Shown here: positions 47,022 through 59,376 of the stretch, one piece after another
Layout: every line of letters starts with the position of its first letter
Numbering within the stretch: the first letter of the stretch is position 1
Assembly: GCA_947683625.1 (NCBI GenBank)
Contig: CANTUR010000043.1
Coordinates: 1,674,001-1,738,000 of the forward strand
Length of the DNA stretch: 64,000 nt
Direction of reading: 5' to 3'
Source of the DNA: Mallotus nudiflorus
Lineage: Eukaryota; Streptophyta; Magnoliopsida; Malpighiales; Euphorbiaceae
Program-made: the position numbers and the translations under genes
The notes under the pieces: model-generated
Seen by the model: the letters and a program-made list of their open reading frames with translations, nothing else
The model's database searches: none
What the model was told of the DNA's origin: nothing

Positions 47022-48414
47022 ATGAGGAGGCGAGCGCGTGTCGCTCCACCGGTTGTTGAGGCCGAGGATGATGAGTCTTTTCAGGATGAGGTTTTACCTC
47101 ATGAGCAGCCAGTTAGACGTAGAGGTCGTGGCAGAGGTAGACCTCGAGGAGCGGCAGGTCACCGTAGGCAGAGAGAGTTATAGGACGAGGAGCCTGTAGA
47201 GCCTGAATTTGATGTTCCTGTTCCTCCAGTTGTTCAGCCTGTTCAGCCTGCCTATCAGCAGGGTATGTCTGACCCTGAGGCAGCTCTGTTCTATGCCCGA
47301 GTTAGCAGGATTACTTTTGATGGTACTTCCGATCCGTTAGATTTTCTGCATGCGATTGAGACTAGGACTCGGACTGCTCATACCGAGTACCAGCGGATCA
47401 TGATCATTGAGTTGTCTGTCGAGGGACCAGCCTTAGATTGGTTTATTCAGATGATCCAGCCTTATATGATGGCGATGACCTGGGCTCAGTTTCGAGAGCG
47501 GTTTATGAGGAGATTCTGTCCAGAGCCTCTTCATTTGAGCTATCGTCTTCGACTGACCAATATTTCTCGTGGAGATCGATTTGTAGAGGAGTACACCCGA
47601 GAGTTTCTTCGTCTGGGTAGATATGCTGAGGATCTGATGCGAGATCAGTATTTCGCGGTCACTACCTATGTTACTGGTTTGGGTTCTGCTTTTGCTGGTA
47701 TGCTTATAGCAGGCCTTACTCTCGAGTCTATGATTGAGTTAGCCAAGTTTATTGAGCTGAGGTTAGTTAGGCAGGGAGTGATGCCTGATTATTACCAGTT
47801 GGGAGTTCAGTCGAGTGGATTGCAGGCTACTCCGTATTCGAGTTTTCATGTTGGTTCGAGTAGTCAGCAGTGAGGTCAGACTCAGCAGAGTCAAAGACAA
47901 CAACAGCGAGTGCATCGGAGCAATAGACATGGCTGTGGAGGTTAGCGTAGATCATTCAGATTTGGGTCAGGTGCTTCGAGCAGCAGCAGTGGTCGTAGTT
48001 CTGGATCAGCGACCAGTGTATGCCAGACTTGCGGTAGAGTCCATCAGGGACCGTGTTATCTAACACCACTGACATGCTTCAAATGCGGGCAGACAGGACA
48101 TTTTGCCAGATCGTGTCCTTACTCGGGGTATCAGCAGTCGTAGATTCTGCGATTCCCACAGCAGTTGATTGCTAGTGCTGCACCCGTGCAATTTCAGTTA
48201 CCTCCAGCCCAGCATCAGAGTTCCACTCAGTTTGTTCCACAGCAGAGTCGTGGTAAAGGTACTAGAGGAGGTGCCAGAGGTGTTGGCCAAGCTTCTACCA
48301 GTCAGCAAGGAGGTTGAGGTCAGGCCAGAGTCTTCCATCTCACTCAGCAGGATGCTCAGGCATCTAATGCAGTCATGGCAGGTATAGTTTCTGTTTGTTA
48401 CCTGGATGCATGGG
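47022..48414 (+). pseudogene. gag: gag and start of protease, element C
   Basis: The gag ATG at 47022 is chosen by conservation with A and B and by the preceding acceptor-like site. The frame stays the same through 47873 but is stopped at 47181-47183 (CAG to TAG) and 47871-47873 (CGA to TGA), with more stops further on. The gag domain is well kept (ALFYARVSRI, LDWFIQM, TWAQFRERFMRRF). The zinc knuckle CFKCGQTGHFARSC lies at about 48078-48120 and is complete. The frame enters the protease at AGIVSVCYLDAW and ends at about 48414, before the catalytic Asp, where sequence jumps into the middle of an LTR. RT, RNase H and integrase are absent. Confidence 0.9.
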
Positions 48415-49232
48415 TTATGATTATTTGATGTGTGAGATATGGTTTGGGGGTGTGATTGTTGGAGCTCGATTGACCAAGTGTCTCGGGGCCAATCACACTG
48501 ACAGTCAGACTGCTGGAGCTCGATTGACTTAGTGTCTCGGGGCCAGTCTACTGTCTAAATGGATTAAGTGGATATATTTTGGAATAAGTGAGTCTGTATG
48601 GCTAGAGTGTTGTCTAACACTGTTTGAGGTTTCGCTATCATAGGGTTCTATTTGATCCTTCATAAACGATGATTTTCAGTAAAATATATATAAAATGATT
48701 TTATTGCATCTGTGTGTATTGCCTGTATATATACATATTAGATATATACTGTTGATTGTATGCATTGTCATTTAGTATGCATGTATATATATTATAATTA
48801 TTCACTCAGTGAGGTCTGACTCCCCTCCGTTGATTATTTTTCAGGAGAGTCATCATCTTCAGACCTCAGTAGCAGGCCTGTACGCCGGATTTCTTCCGCC
48901 CCCGGCTTCTTTGTGTAAACTGCTTCCCTGAGTTTTGAGTTTATTTTATCTAGACACTGCAGTAGTCATTAAATTATTTAACGGGATGTTGTATTATATA
49001 TTTGAACTGGATTTGTATTACAATATTTTATATATATGTGATGATGGGGATTTGATTTAAATCCAGTTGATGGAAATGTTATTATTATATTTATGATTTT
49101 TATTTCCGCTGCATTATATATTGCTACTATTGTTGCATGTTTTATTTTATTTTTAGGCTTGCTACGGGTTCCGAATTCGAAAGAATTCCCGTTCCCTAGC
49201 GCCGGTCATGGCCCTTGTTTTGTGTCGTGACA
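48415..49232 (+). mobile_element. LTR11: last ~0.8 kb of the 3' LTR of element C
   Basis: Begins at TTATGATTATTTGATG, inside the twin hairpin region of the LTR, and runs to the proper LTR end GTGTCGTGACA at 49232. The acceptor-like TTTTTCAG before GAGAGTC is intact (about 48837-48844). The 3' part of gag-pol and the first ~2.4 kb of this LTR were lost together. Confidence 0.92.
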
Positions 49233-51402
49233 ATATACGTCAAATAAATCCAATATAATTACAAAATAAGCTAGAAATATATTCAAAAACATTTTAAGCA
49301 TAATTCATTAATAAGACATGCATATAGTTTAAAATATACAGAAAATAAACCAAAAATAAACTTAAGTAATAATTAAACCATTTATGCATATTTAATCAAA
49401 ATAGAGCGTATATTTCTAAAATCATGCACCCTAGAGCACATATATATAAAATAGTAACTCACACTTAGTGCGCTCCACGAGATGGGTCCGATGGGCCTGG
49501 TCCACTAGCCCTCGGTCTTCGCGCAACTAGACAAACAATAAATAACAGACATCAGAATAAACCTAACAGAAAATCCTAGAACTCGATATAGAATATTAAA
49601 CACAGAAACAGAAGTAGGGTTCGACTGGACATCACGTTTTATGAGAATTCTATCGAAAATTCGACAGAACCTCCCCTGTAAAATGGACATCTCTCTACTC
49701 AAAGAGTAGAGCCGACCCTGCAAAGAAACACACTTCGAAAAATAGGCATAATAACTCATCCATAACCCCTCGGTCGGACTCCAAACTACAGCCTATCGAT
49801 CGGGGTCCACAATCACAGAATGATTTCAGAAATACCAAAAATACCCTTATAACATAGAAATTCATTTTATAAGTAAAAATTACATAATTAACCTTAAAAC
49901 ATTGTAAAAACCGATAAAAACTCATTTTATTAGTAAAATCATATATTATATATATAATTGAAAATAATTCATGAAAAATAGTTTTAATTAGTTAAAAATA
50001 CTAAATAATTTGTAGAAATCATTTTTATACCTTAAATAACTATTAAAACCAATTAAATTACATTTTTAGCCAATTAAGGGTAAAATTACCAAAATGCCCT
50101 TATATATATAAATATACTAAAATTCATTCAAAAATTCACCAAAAATAGTATAATTGTCCAAAATTAATTTTCTCAACATATTTATCAATAATATCAATAA
50201 TTAAACTCAATTTACCAATAAATTTCAATTAAAAACACAATTAACCTAATTTTCTCAAAATTACATAAACCTAAATAATTCAAAATAAATACATAGAAAT
50301 TCATAAAAATTCCAAATAAATTCCTATAATTCATTTCAACACCTATAATTATCATAAAACACAATTTCATAATTTAATTAATTAATTTTCGAAAATTAGA
50401 AAATAATATTAAAATATTCAAAAATACCCAAAAATAAAAATAATCTCCAAAAATTCCACAAAAATTCACACATGTAGATTAAGCTAAGGGTAACAACATT
50501 TGTGAAGGAATTTTTTATGAATCAATCAAATTGAAGTTCAAAAAAAATCAAAAACCCTAATATGACCGAAATTGAAAATTCGAAACCTAAGCAAATCAAG
50601 ACCATTTAAGCTCAAACCAAAGCTAGAATCACACTCACCGGAGCTCAAGGAGAAGAAAGAGACCATGGTGTCAAAAATGGTGGTCGAAAACGTCGTGATC
50701 GACGGTGAAGAAGATTCAGCTTCTCCGGCCAAAACCGATCTCCAGACGTCGAAAATGGCTGCTACATGCAGCGAGGAAGGCTGGGGAAGGTGGTGGCACG
50801 CCGGGCGGCACACCAACAGCAAGGAAATGGCAGTTGCAGCGACCGGACAGCTGGAGGAAGGCAATCAGGGAAGAAGGAGAAATCGGGGGCAAAAATGTAA
50901 TTTTCAAAAAGTTTTGATTTTTGACTTATAATATGTATATATATATACTTTATACTATATAATAAAATAATATTAAATTACACACATTAAATATACACCA
51001 AACACTTAATATTTAATATTTTAAAATTTAATAGTAAATAAAAATAATTAAATAACAATAAAACTAATAAATAATTAATAAAATATTAGGGTAATATTAA
51101 ACCCTAATTAAATAAATAAGTACACATATACACGAAGTTTAATATTTTAAAAATATGTATGAGTTCATGCAAGTCCGTAAATCTATTTAAAATAATTAAT
51201 AGTAAATTATTTACGTGAATATTTCCCCGAAAATGAAAGTCTCGGGAAAATTTTACGTAAAGTACTCAAAATAATACACAATAATTAAAATAAGTTTTAA
51301 ATACATATCAACTCGTAAAAATATCATAATATATATACAAAAATTATTAACACTGCATATCCCGATACAGTGTAAAAATGTTTAAAAATACGGGATATTA
51401 CA
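49233..51402 (-). mobile_element. LTR12: right 2.2 kb of the 5' LTR of element D
   Basis: Starts at ATATACGTCAAATAAATCC, which is LTR9 position 40877, and ends ATATTACA at 51402. It is highly similar to LTR9 over this length. The TGCAT duplication follows. Confidence 0.94.
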
Positions 51403-51407
51403 TGCAT
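51403..51407. repeat. Target site duplication TGCAT of element D, right
   Basis: Pairs with 39825-39829. Confidence 0.95.
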
Positions 51408-52402
51408 CATTTATTTTACGAATGTATGAGTTTATTTTAAATGAAGGATATCAATAGAACGTGCTACCTAGTGGGCAGCACTAGGACCGAGTATGTACCG
51501 GTACGACAATAGATTTTAGGTTATATTACTAACCCTTTTGTGGATTATGATCAGATTGATTTATTTGATGTGAGATGTGATTTGGGAGTGTGATTGCTAG
51601 CGCTCGGTTGACTAGGGGTCTCAAGGCCAATCACACTGACAGTCAGACTACTGGAGCTCGGTTGACTTAGTGTCTCAGGGCCAGTCTACTGTCCAAATGG
51701 AACAAGTGAATTTATTTGGTATAAGTGAGCCTGTATGGCTAGAGTGTTATCTAACATTGTTTGAAGTTGCGATCATCTAGGGTTCTATTTGATCCTTCAT
51801 AATCGAATAGTATTCTTAGTATTTATATAAAATGATTTTGCTACATTTGTGTGTTTTTACCTATATATATATTTATTATATATACTATTGAATGTGTGCA
51901 TTGTCATTTAGCTATGTTATAATATATATATATATATTATAACAATTCACTCAGTGAGGTCTGACTCTCCTCCATTGACTATTTTCAAGAGAGTCTTCGT
52001 CTTCAGATCTCAATAGCAGACCCTTACACCGGATTTCTTTTGCCCCGGCTTTACTATGTAATCTGCTTACTTGATTTTATTTTATAATCTAGACAATGCA
52101 GTAATTGTAGTCAGTTGTGAGATTATGTATTATGTTTGTATGAAATATGTATTTTAAATATTTGAACTGAGATTTGTATTAAAAGATTATTTATATGAGA
52201 TGGATTTGTATTATTAAATCTATTGGCGGATTCTTATTTTATTTTATTTATGAGATTTATTTCCTTTGCGAGTTTATTTTATTTATGTTATTATAATTGC
52301 ATGTTTTTACTTTGTTTTATTTTAAGGCTTGCTATGGGTTTCGGATTCGAAAGAATTCCTGTTCCCTAGCGCCGGTCATGGCCCCTGTTTTGGGCCATGA
52401 CA
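51403..52402 (+). mobile_element. LTR8b: right part of the plus-strand solo LTR
   Basis: Continues LTR8 from the duplicated TGCAT through GGATATCAATAGAACG, the CCTAGTG/CACTAGG hairpin (near 51466-51484), the twin hairpin and GAATTCGAAAGAATTCC (approximate) to GGGCCATGACA. The acceptor-like CAG near 51990 has decayed to CAA. Confidence 0.92.
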
Positions 52403-53851
52403 CCAGATATCACGTTTTACGAGAATTTTACTGAAAATTCAGCAGAACCTCCCTTGTAAAACCGACATCTCTCTACTCAGAAAGTAGAGCCGGTCCTGTA
52501 AGAAAACACACTTCGAAAATAAACAGCCATATAACCCCTCGATCGGACTCCCAAACTACAATTCCACCGACCAAGGTTCACAATTCACGAAATAAACGCA
52601 GAACACATTTAAATTCTAAAAATACCAAAAATACCCTTAATATACCAAAATATAGCAAATGAGATATTTAAAACACCGAAAATAATTATTTAACCGATAA
52701 TTACCATAAAACCCTAATTTTAATAAAATTTTATTAAAAATCAACAATTCTCGATAAATTCATAAATATTAGAAAAAAATCATTTTATAAGTCCAAATTA
52801 CATATTTAGCCCTAAAAAATATTAAGAATCAATAAAAACTAATTTATTTACAAAAATAGTATATTATATATGATTTGAAAATAATTTACGACAAATAGTT
52901 TTAATTAGTTAAAAATACTAAATAATTTATAAAAATTATTTTTATACCTCAAATAACTATTAAAACCAATTTAATTATATTTTTAGCCAATTTAGTATCA
53001 AATTATCAAAATACCCCTAACTATGTATAAATTCACATAATTCACTATAATTATACAAAAATTCACTAAAAATAATATAATTACTCAAAAATGAATTTCT
53101 CAACATATAATTTAATAAAATCAATAATTATACTCAATTAACCAATTAATTTTAACAAATTATTTAATTAACCTAATTTTCCAAAAATCACCTAAACTAA
53201 ATAAATTCATAATAATTATAAAAAAACCACAAAAATTACAAATAAATTTATAAAATTAATTTTAACACCTATAAACACCATAAATTACAATTTCATAATT
53301 TATTTAATTAATTTATGAAAATTAGAAAATATTAATAAAATAATAAAAAATTCACAAAAATCAAAATAATTCCCAAAAGTTCTACAAAAATTATAGGATG
53401 TAGATTGAGCTACTAGGATCAATCTTTGTAAAGGAAGTTAGCTTGAATCATTAGAATCAAAGTTCAAAAAAATAAAGAACTCATAAAGGTCGAAAATGAA
53501 AATTGAAAACCAAGGAAAATCTAGACCAAATCACATGAAACCAAGCTTGGAAATGAACTCACCGAAGCTCAAGGAGAAGATAGAGACCAGTGGTGTTCAA
53601 AATGGTGGCTGGAATTATAGTAATCGGCGTTAGGTACAAATTTCAGTTTCTCAGCTTTTCACGGCCAAAACTCGCCAGAAAAGGAGGGATAGGGTGGCGG
53701 AATGAGCTGGAGAGGGTGGTGGTTGGATGGGAGGCACTCCAACAGTGATGGTGGAGCTTGGCAGCAGTGGGAATGGCGGTGAGGGGCGTCGGGAGCTTAG
53801 GGAATACGGGAGGGGCACGAATAGTAAATTTAGTGAACTTTATATTTTGTT

Positions 53852-53884
<33 letters not shown>

Positions 53885-54371
53885 CTTTAACTTTAACTTT
53901 AAATATTATAAGATATTAATATAATATTCAAAAACAATTATACACCACAAGTTAAAATATCACCCAATATTATATACATTTACACACACATATATATATA
54001 TATATATATAATGCATATTAATTAAATAAAAATGTTTAATATATATATTTACTTAATTAATATAAACCCTAAAATATATATATGTGTATATATGTGCATG
54101 TATATGTATATTTTTTAATACGACAATTAAAATCGTGCACGGACTCATGCTAATTCATAAAATCGACCAATATAATTAATAATTATTTATTTAGGTTTTA
54201 ATTTTCCCAAAAATAAAATTCTCAAAAAAATTTTACGTAAGAAACTTAAAATAATTAAAAATAATTTTAATAAATAACAAACTACTTAAATAATCAAACA
54301 TATATATTAAAATTATTAACACTGCATATCCCGATGCAGTTTAAAATTATTTAAAATCTCGGGATATTATA
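52403..54371 (-). mobile_element. LTR7b: right part of the 3' LTR of element E
   Basis: Resumes at GATATCACGTTTTACGAG and runs to ATATTATA at 54371 (family end ATATTACA). The hairpin is CTCTACT with a 5-nt loop (about 52471-52489), still paired. (TA)n runs lie at 53853-53882 and 53989-54010. Confidence 0.9.
53853..53882. repeat. (TA)n microsatellite in LTR7
   Basis: TA run of about 30 nt. A second shorter one is at 53989-54010. Confidence 0.9.
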
Positions 54372-54384
54372 GTCTTCCCGCCTT
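54372..54384 (-). promoter_or_regulatory. Polypurine tract of element E, one base changed
   Basis: AAGGCGGGAAGAC in sense: the G run is broken by one C. It is directly beside LTR7. Confidence 0.85.
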
Positions 54385-55236
54385 ACAAGAATTCGTCCCT
54401 GAATTCTAAAAAAAGAAGAAATGCAAATTTAAGAAGGGAAGAGATACAGGTAAGAAGCTCGCATCTTAGCTTCAGTCTCCCACGTATGCTCCTCTACCCT
54501 GTTGTTACGCTATAGAACCTTGACCATTGGAATTTACTTCGAACGTAACTGTCGAACTTGATAATCAACGATTGCCATAGGCTCTTCCACAAATGTCAGA
54601 TCTTCATTCACTTCCATGCTAGCTGCAACATGTGTGAAGGGTCTGAGACATACTTCCTCAGCATCGAGATATGAAACACCGGATGCACTTAAGACATATT
54701 TGGAGGCAAAGCCAACCGATATGCAATAGTGCCAACTCTCTCCAGAATCTCGAACGGTTCGATATATCTCGATGCCAACTTACCCTTCCTGCCAAATCTC
54801 ATTATACCCTTCATCAGGGACACCTTCAAAAAATAAAGTCTCCAACTTGAAATTCCACATCTTTACTCCTAGGATCCGCATAACTCTTCTGCCTGCTAAC
54901 TGCGGTCTCTAATATGTGTTTGATCACAATGACTTTCTCTACAGCATCCTAAACCATCTCAGGTCCAGTCAAAGCTCTCTTGCCAATCTCATCCCAACTC
55001 AGAGGGGATCTACACTTTCTTCCATATAAAGCCTCATATGGTGCCATTTTAATACTGCTATGGTAGCTGTTATTATATGCAAACTCTATGAGTGGCAAAT
55101 GATCATCCCAATTACCTCCTAAATCCAAAACACACATCCTCAACATATCTTCCAGTGTCTAGATCGTCCTCTTAGACTGACCATCTGTTTGAGGATGAAA
55201 AGTAGTACTGAAGTCCAACCTAGTGCCCATCGCTTC

Positions 55237-55539
55237 CTATAACTTCTGCCAAAAATGAGAGGTAAATACTGAACCTCTATTTGACACAATGGATATAGGT
55301 ACTCCATAAAGGCACACAATATGCTTCACATACAACTTCGCCAATCTAGCTATATAATAGGTGGCTTTCACAGGCAAGAAATGTGCATACTTAGTCAACC
55401 TGTCTACAATCACCCATATGGAATCGTATCCATCCTTAGAATGAGGTAAACCAACCACAAAATCCATAGCTATCCTTTCCCACTTCCACTCGGGAATAGG
55501 AAGAGGGCTGAAGCTTCCTAGAAGGCTTCTAATGCTCAA
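55237..55539 (-). pseudogene. pol: Integrase core fragment of element E
   Basis: Open for 100 codons: PIPEWKWERIAMDF with the first catalytic Asp, VDRLTKYAHF, then VSNRGSVF, where the second catalytic Asp is Asn. Ends at a stop after HFWQKL. Confidence 0.88.
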
Positions 55540-55557
55540 CTTTTACCTGCTGACACG

Positions 55558-56019
55558 TTAAGCACTTAGCAATATAATCAACGACATCCTTCTATAGTCT
55601 GTCCCACAGTACAAGTCTCTGATATTGTGGTACATCTTAGTGACACCCGGATGTACGCTATAGGCTGTAGAATGTGCTTCCACTAGGATCTCTTCTCTCA
55701 AATTATCCACATCAGGAACACATAATCTACCACTGATCCACAAAACATCGTCGTTATTGAGTGTGAAATCAGGGAACTTCCCTGCACGGACATTCTCTGC
55801 AAGCTCTTCTAGAATAGGATCTCGACTCTGAGCTGCCTTAATCCTATCTCTCAGTAAAGATCGCACCTTAAACTGAGCTAGCAGTCCACCTGATCTACTA
55901 AGCTTTATCATCAGACCTTGATCCACCAACAAATGTAACTCCTGAATCAATAGTCTCCTCTCCACACTGATATGAGCAAGACTGCCTGAGGACTTCCTAC
56001 TCAAGGCATCTGCTACCAC
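55558..56019 (-). pseudogene. pol: RNase H end and integrase zinc finger fragment of element E
   Basis: Starts at VADALSRKSSG, the conserved end of RNase H, and runs through the linker to AHSTAYSVHPGVTKMYH. The frame breaks shortly before the Cys pair of the HHCC finger through a small deletion (WWDG region near 55605). Confidence 0.88.
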
Positions 56020-59000
56020 ATTAGCCTTACTTCAATGATATAAAATCTTATAGTCATAATCTTTCAACAGTTCCAACCATCTCCTATACCTCAGATTTAG
56101 ATTTCTCTGCTGGAAAATGTACTTAAGGCTCTTGTGATCAGTAAAAATCTCATAAGTCACCCGTACAGATAATGTCTCCAAATCTTGAGAGCAAAGATCA
56201 CTATAGCCATCTCTTGGTCATGTGTAGGATAGTTCTGCTCATGCTTCTTCAACTACCTCGAAGCATAGGCTATCCCCTGCCCATTCTGCATCAACACACA
56301 ACCAAGGCCAACTCTAGAGGCATCACAATAAACTGTGAACTTGTCCACACCATTAGGCAAAGCTAACACTGAGGCTGTGGTTAACTTCTCCTTCAACAAC
56401 TGAAAATTATTCTCACAAGCTTCAGACCACTCAAATCTTACATTCTTCTGAGTCAAGCGAGTCATAGGGGCTGTAATTATGAAAAAATCTTGTACAAACC
56501 TCTTATAGTACCCGGCTAAACCTAGAAAACTCGAATCTCTGTAATAGAAGTCGGTCTAGGCCACTCAAAAACTTCCTCAATCTTCTGTGGATTAACCTGG
56601 ATACCTTCTTTATACACCACGTGTCCAAGAAAAGAAACACTCTCCATCCAGAAATCACACTTCTAGAATTTAGCATAAAGCTAATGTTCTCTCAGTGTCT
56701 GTAGTACAATCCTTAAGTGATATACATACTCCTCCATACTTCTCGAATACACCAATATATCATAATGAAGACTACCACAAACTGATCCACATATGGTTTG
56801 AATACCCTATTCAATAGGTCTATAAAAGCTGCTGGTGCATTAGTCAAGCCAAAAGACATCACTAGAAACTCATAATGGCCACATCGATTATGGAATGCTA
56901 TTTTAGGAACATCAGCTTCACTGATCTGCAATTGATGATAACCCGACCTCAGATCAATCTTAGAAAAGAATTATCCCTGTAGCTTATTAAACAAGTCATC
57001 TATCCTCAGGAGAGGATACTTATTCTTCACTGTCACCTTGTCCAGCTCTCTATAGTCAATGCACAATCTCAGGGTACCATCCTTTTTCATCATGAACAGG
57101 ATTAGTGCACCCTAAGGAGAAACACTGGTCTAATGAAACCCTTATCCAATAACTCTTGCAATTACTCCTTCAACTCTTTCAACTCTGCAGGAGCCATTCT
57201 GTAGGGTGGCGTAGATATAGGAATAGTGCCTGGAACTGCATCTATACAGAACTCAATCTCTCTGTGAGGTGGTAAACCTGGCAACTCCTCAGGGAAAAAC
57301 ATCAGGAAACTCATTAAGAAACTCACAGGCAACAGGAACATCTGTAAGTGATAACTTCTCCACCGAAGTATCCCTGAATAATGCCAAATATCCCTGATAA
57401 CCCTTCCTCAGTAACTTCTAGCCATAATAGTAGAAATGAGATTCTAAGGTGCTGAACTCCTATCACCCACAAACTTAAATTCTTCTTCACCAGGAATTCT
57501 GAAAGTCACTTATTTACTCCGACAATCCACCATGATATAGTGCTAAGATAACCAATCCATACCTAGAATGACATCAAACTCCATCACATTCAACAGAATT
57601 AAGTCAGTAGATAATTCTGTACCTCCATGAGGACAACCAGAAAGAACAACATCGGTGTCCAAAGAATGACTTAGAGGAGTGGCAACAGACAAAGGAAAAG
57701 CCATCCTCGAAGCTTGCTAATAATACTTGGAAGCAAAAACAGGAGAAACGAATGAATGCATGGCACCCAGATCAAATAGAACCCATGCATTCAGGTAACA
57801 GATAGAAACAATACATGCTATGATTGCATTGGATGCCTGAGCATCTTGCTGAGTGAGATGGAAGACTCTGGCCTGTCCTCAACCTCCTTGCTGGCTGGTA
57901 GAAGCCCTGGCCAACACCTTTGGCACCTCCTGTAGTACCTCTACCATGACCCTGCTGGGGAACAAGCTGAGTAGAACTCTGATGTTGGGCTGGAGGCAAC
58001 TGAAAAGGAATGGGTGCAACACTAATAATTGACTGCTGAGAAAATTATAGAATCTGCAGCTGTTGATACCCATAATAAGGATATGATCTAGCATAATGTC
58101 CCATCTACCCGCATCTAAAGCATGTCAGCGGTGTCATATAACATGGTCCCTGATGGACTCTGCCGCAGGTCTGACAAACACTGGTAGCTGATCCAGAACT
58201 ACGGCCACTGCTACTACTCGAGGCACTTGACCCGAGTCTGAATGGTCTATGCTGACCTCCATGACCATGTTTACTGCTCTGATGTACCCACTGCTGCTAT
58301 CTTTGACTCTGCTGAGTTGGACCTCTTTATTGACTACTCGATCCAATCTAAAAACTCGAGTATGGAGTAGCCTGGAATCCACCTGACTGAACACCCAATT
58401 GGTAATAATCAGGCATAGCTCCCTGCCTGACTAGCCTCAGCTCAATCTCCTTGGCCAACTCAATCACCGACTCTAGAGTAAGGTCCGCTGTAGGCATACC
58501 GACAATGCAGAACCCAATCCAGTAATGTAAGTGGTGACTGTGAAGTACTAGTCTCGCATTAGATCCTTTACATATCTACCAAGCCAGAGGAACTCTCGGG
58601 TATACTCCTTAATAGATTTATTACTATGAGAAATACTGGTCAATTGAAGATGATAACTCATGCGAAGCTATTTTGGGCAAAATCTCCTCATAAATCGCTC
58701 TCTGAACTGAGCCCAGGTCATCGTCATCATGTAAGGCTAGATCATTTGGATGAACTAGTCTAGGGCTAGTCACTTAACAGAAAGCTCAACTATCATGATC
58801 CGCTGGTACTCCGTGTGAGCAGTCCGAGTCCTAGTCTCAATCGCATGCAAAAAATCTAAAGGATCGGAAGTCCCATCAAAAGTGATCCTGCCAACTCTGG
58901 CATAGAACAGAGCTACCTCAGGGTCAGACATACCCTGCTGATAGGCAGGCTGAACAGGTTGATACCAAAGGTACAAGAACATCCTTGCACTCAAGCTCTA

Positions 59001-59360
59001 CAGGCTCATCATCCTGTATCTCTCTCTGCCTACGGTGACCTACTGCTCCTTGAGGTCTACCTCTGCCATGATCTCTGCGTCTAACTAGCGCTTAAGAGGT
59101 AAAACCTCATCTTGGAAAGACTCGTCATCCTCAGCCTCAACGATCGGTGAAGCGACACTCGCTCGCCCCCCTCATTCTAAAAAGAGAAATATAAGGATTC
59201 AGAAAAAATAGACAACAGAGGATAATGCAGAAAACTAAATCAAGGAATACTTATCAAGATATACTCGAACCTAATTCATTGCAGTAGGTTTTCAAAAGAA
59301 AACATAACGTTGAAAACCAGGGCCATAACTCACACAATTAAAGCCCTGACATAGAACTCC

Positions 59361-59372
59361 GCTCTGATGCCA
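59361..59372 (-). promoter_or_regulatory. Primer binding site of element E, one mismatch
   Basis: TGGCATCAGAGC in sense, against TGGTATCAGAGC in A and B: one transition from a perfect initiator tRNA-Met match. Confidence 0.88.
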
Positions 59373-59376
59373 ACTT

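Larger units (their letters stand above)
43756..49232 (+). mobile_element. Element C: rearranged plus-strand chromovirus inside element D
   Basis: LTR10, then leader and gag into protease, then only the last ~0.8 kb of an LTR. The left flank is D's integrase (CTATG) and the right flank is the middle of D's other LTR (ATATA), so no target duplication exists. This pattern fits recombination between two insertions, or a deletion tied to insertion. Confidence 0.9.
39830..51402 (-). mobile_element. Element D: chromovirus with perfect TGCAT duplication, internally replaced by element C
   Basis: LTR9, a 695-bp stub of pol, element C, then LTR12, which lacks its first ~1.05 kb. The outer flanks are TGCAT on both sides (39825-39829, 51403-51407), so the two ends belong to one insertion. 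The rest of pol, all of gag, the primer binding site and part of the 5' LTR have been lost around C. Confidence 0.92.
54429..59175 (-). pseudogene. gag-pol: gag-pol of element E, heavily decayed
   Basis: The gag ATG is at 59173-59175, and the TAA after FPS at 54429-54431. Several frameshifts and many stops break it. A 1-bp loss near 59092 disrupts the basic gag region. The zinc knuckle (about 58085-58125) has a stop and its last Cys is Tyr. A 1-bp loss near 56762 lies inside the FIDD catalytic motif of RT. RNase H carries the same TAG as A (near 56252). The integrase has lost two catalytic residues: Asp to Asn in SNRG (55279-55281) and Glu to Lys in QSKR (55171-55173). The 40-bp segment missing from A and B is present. 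Decay is deeper than in A and B, in line with its outer position in the nest. Confidence 0.92.
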
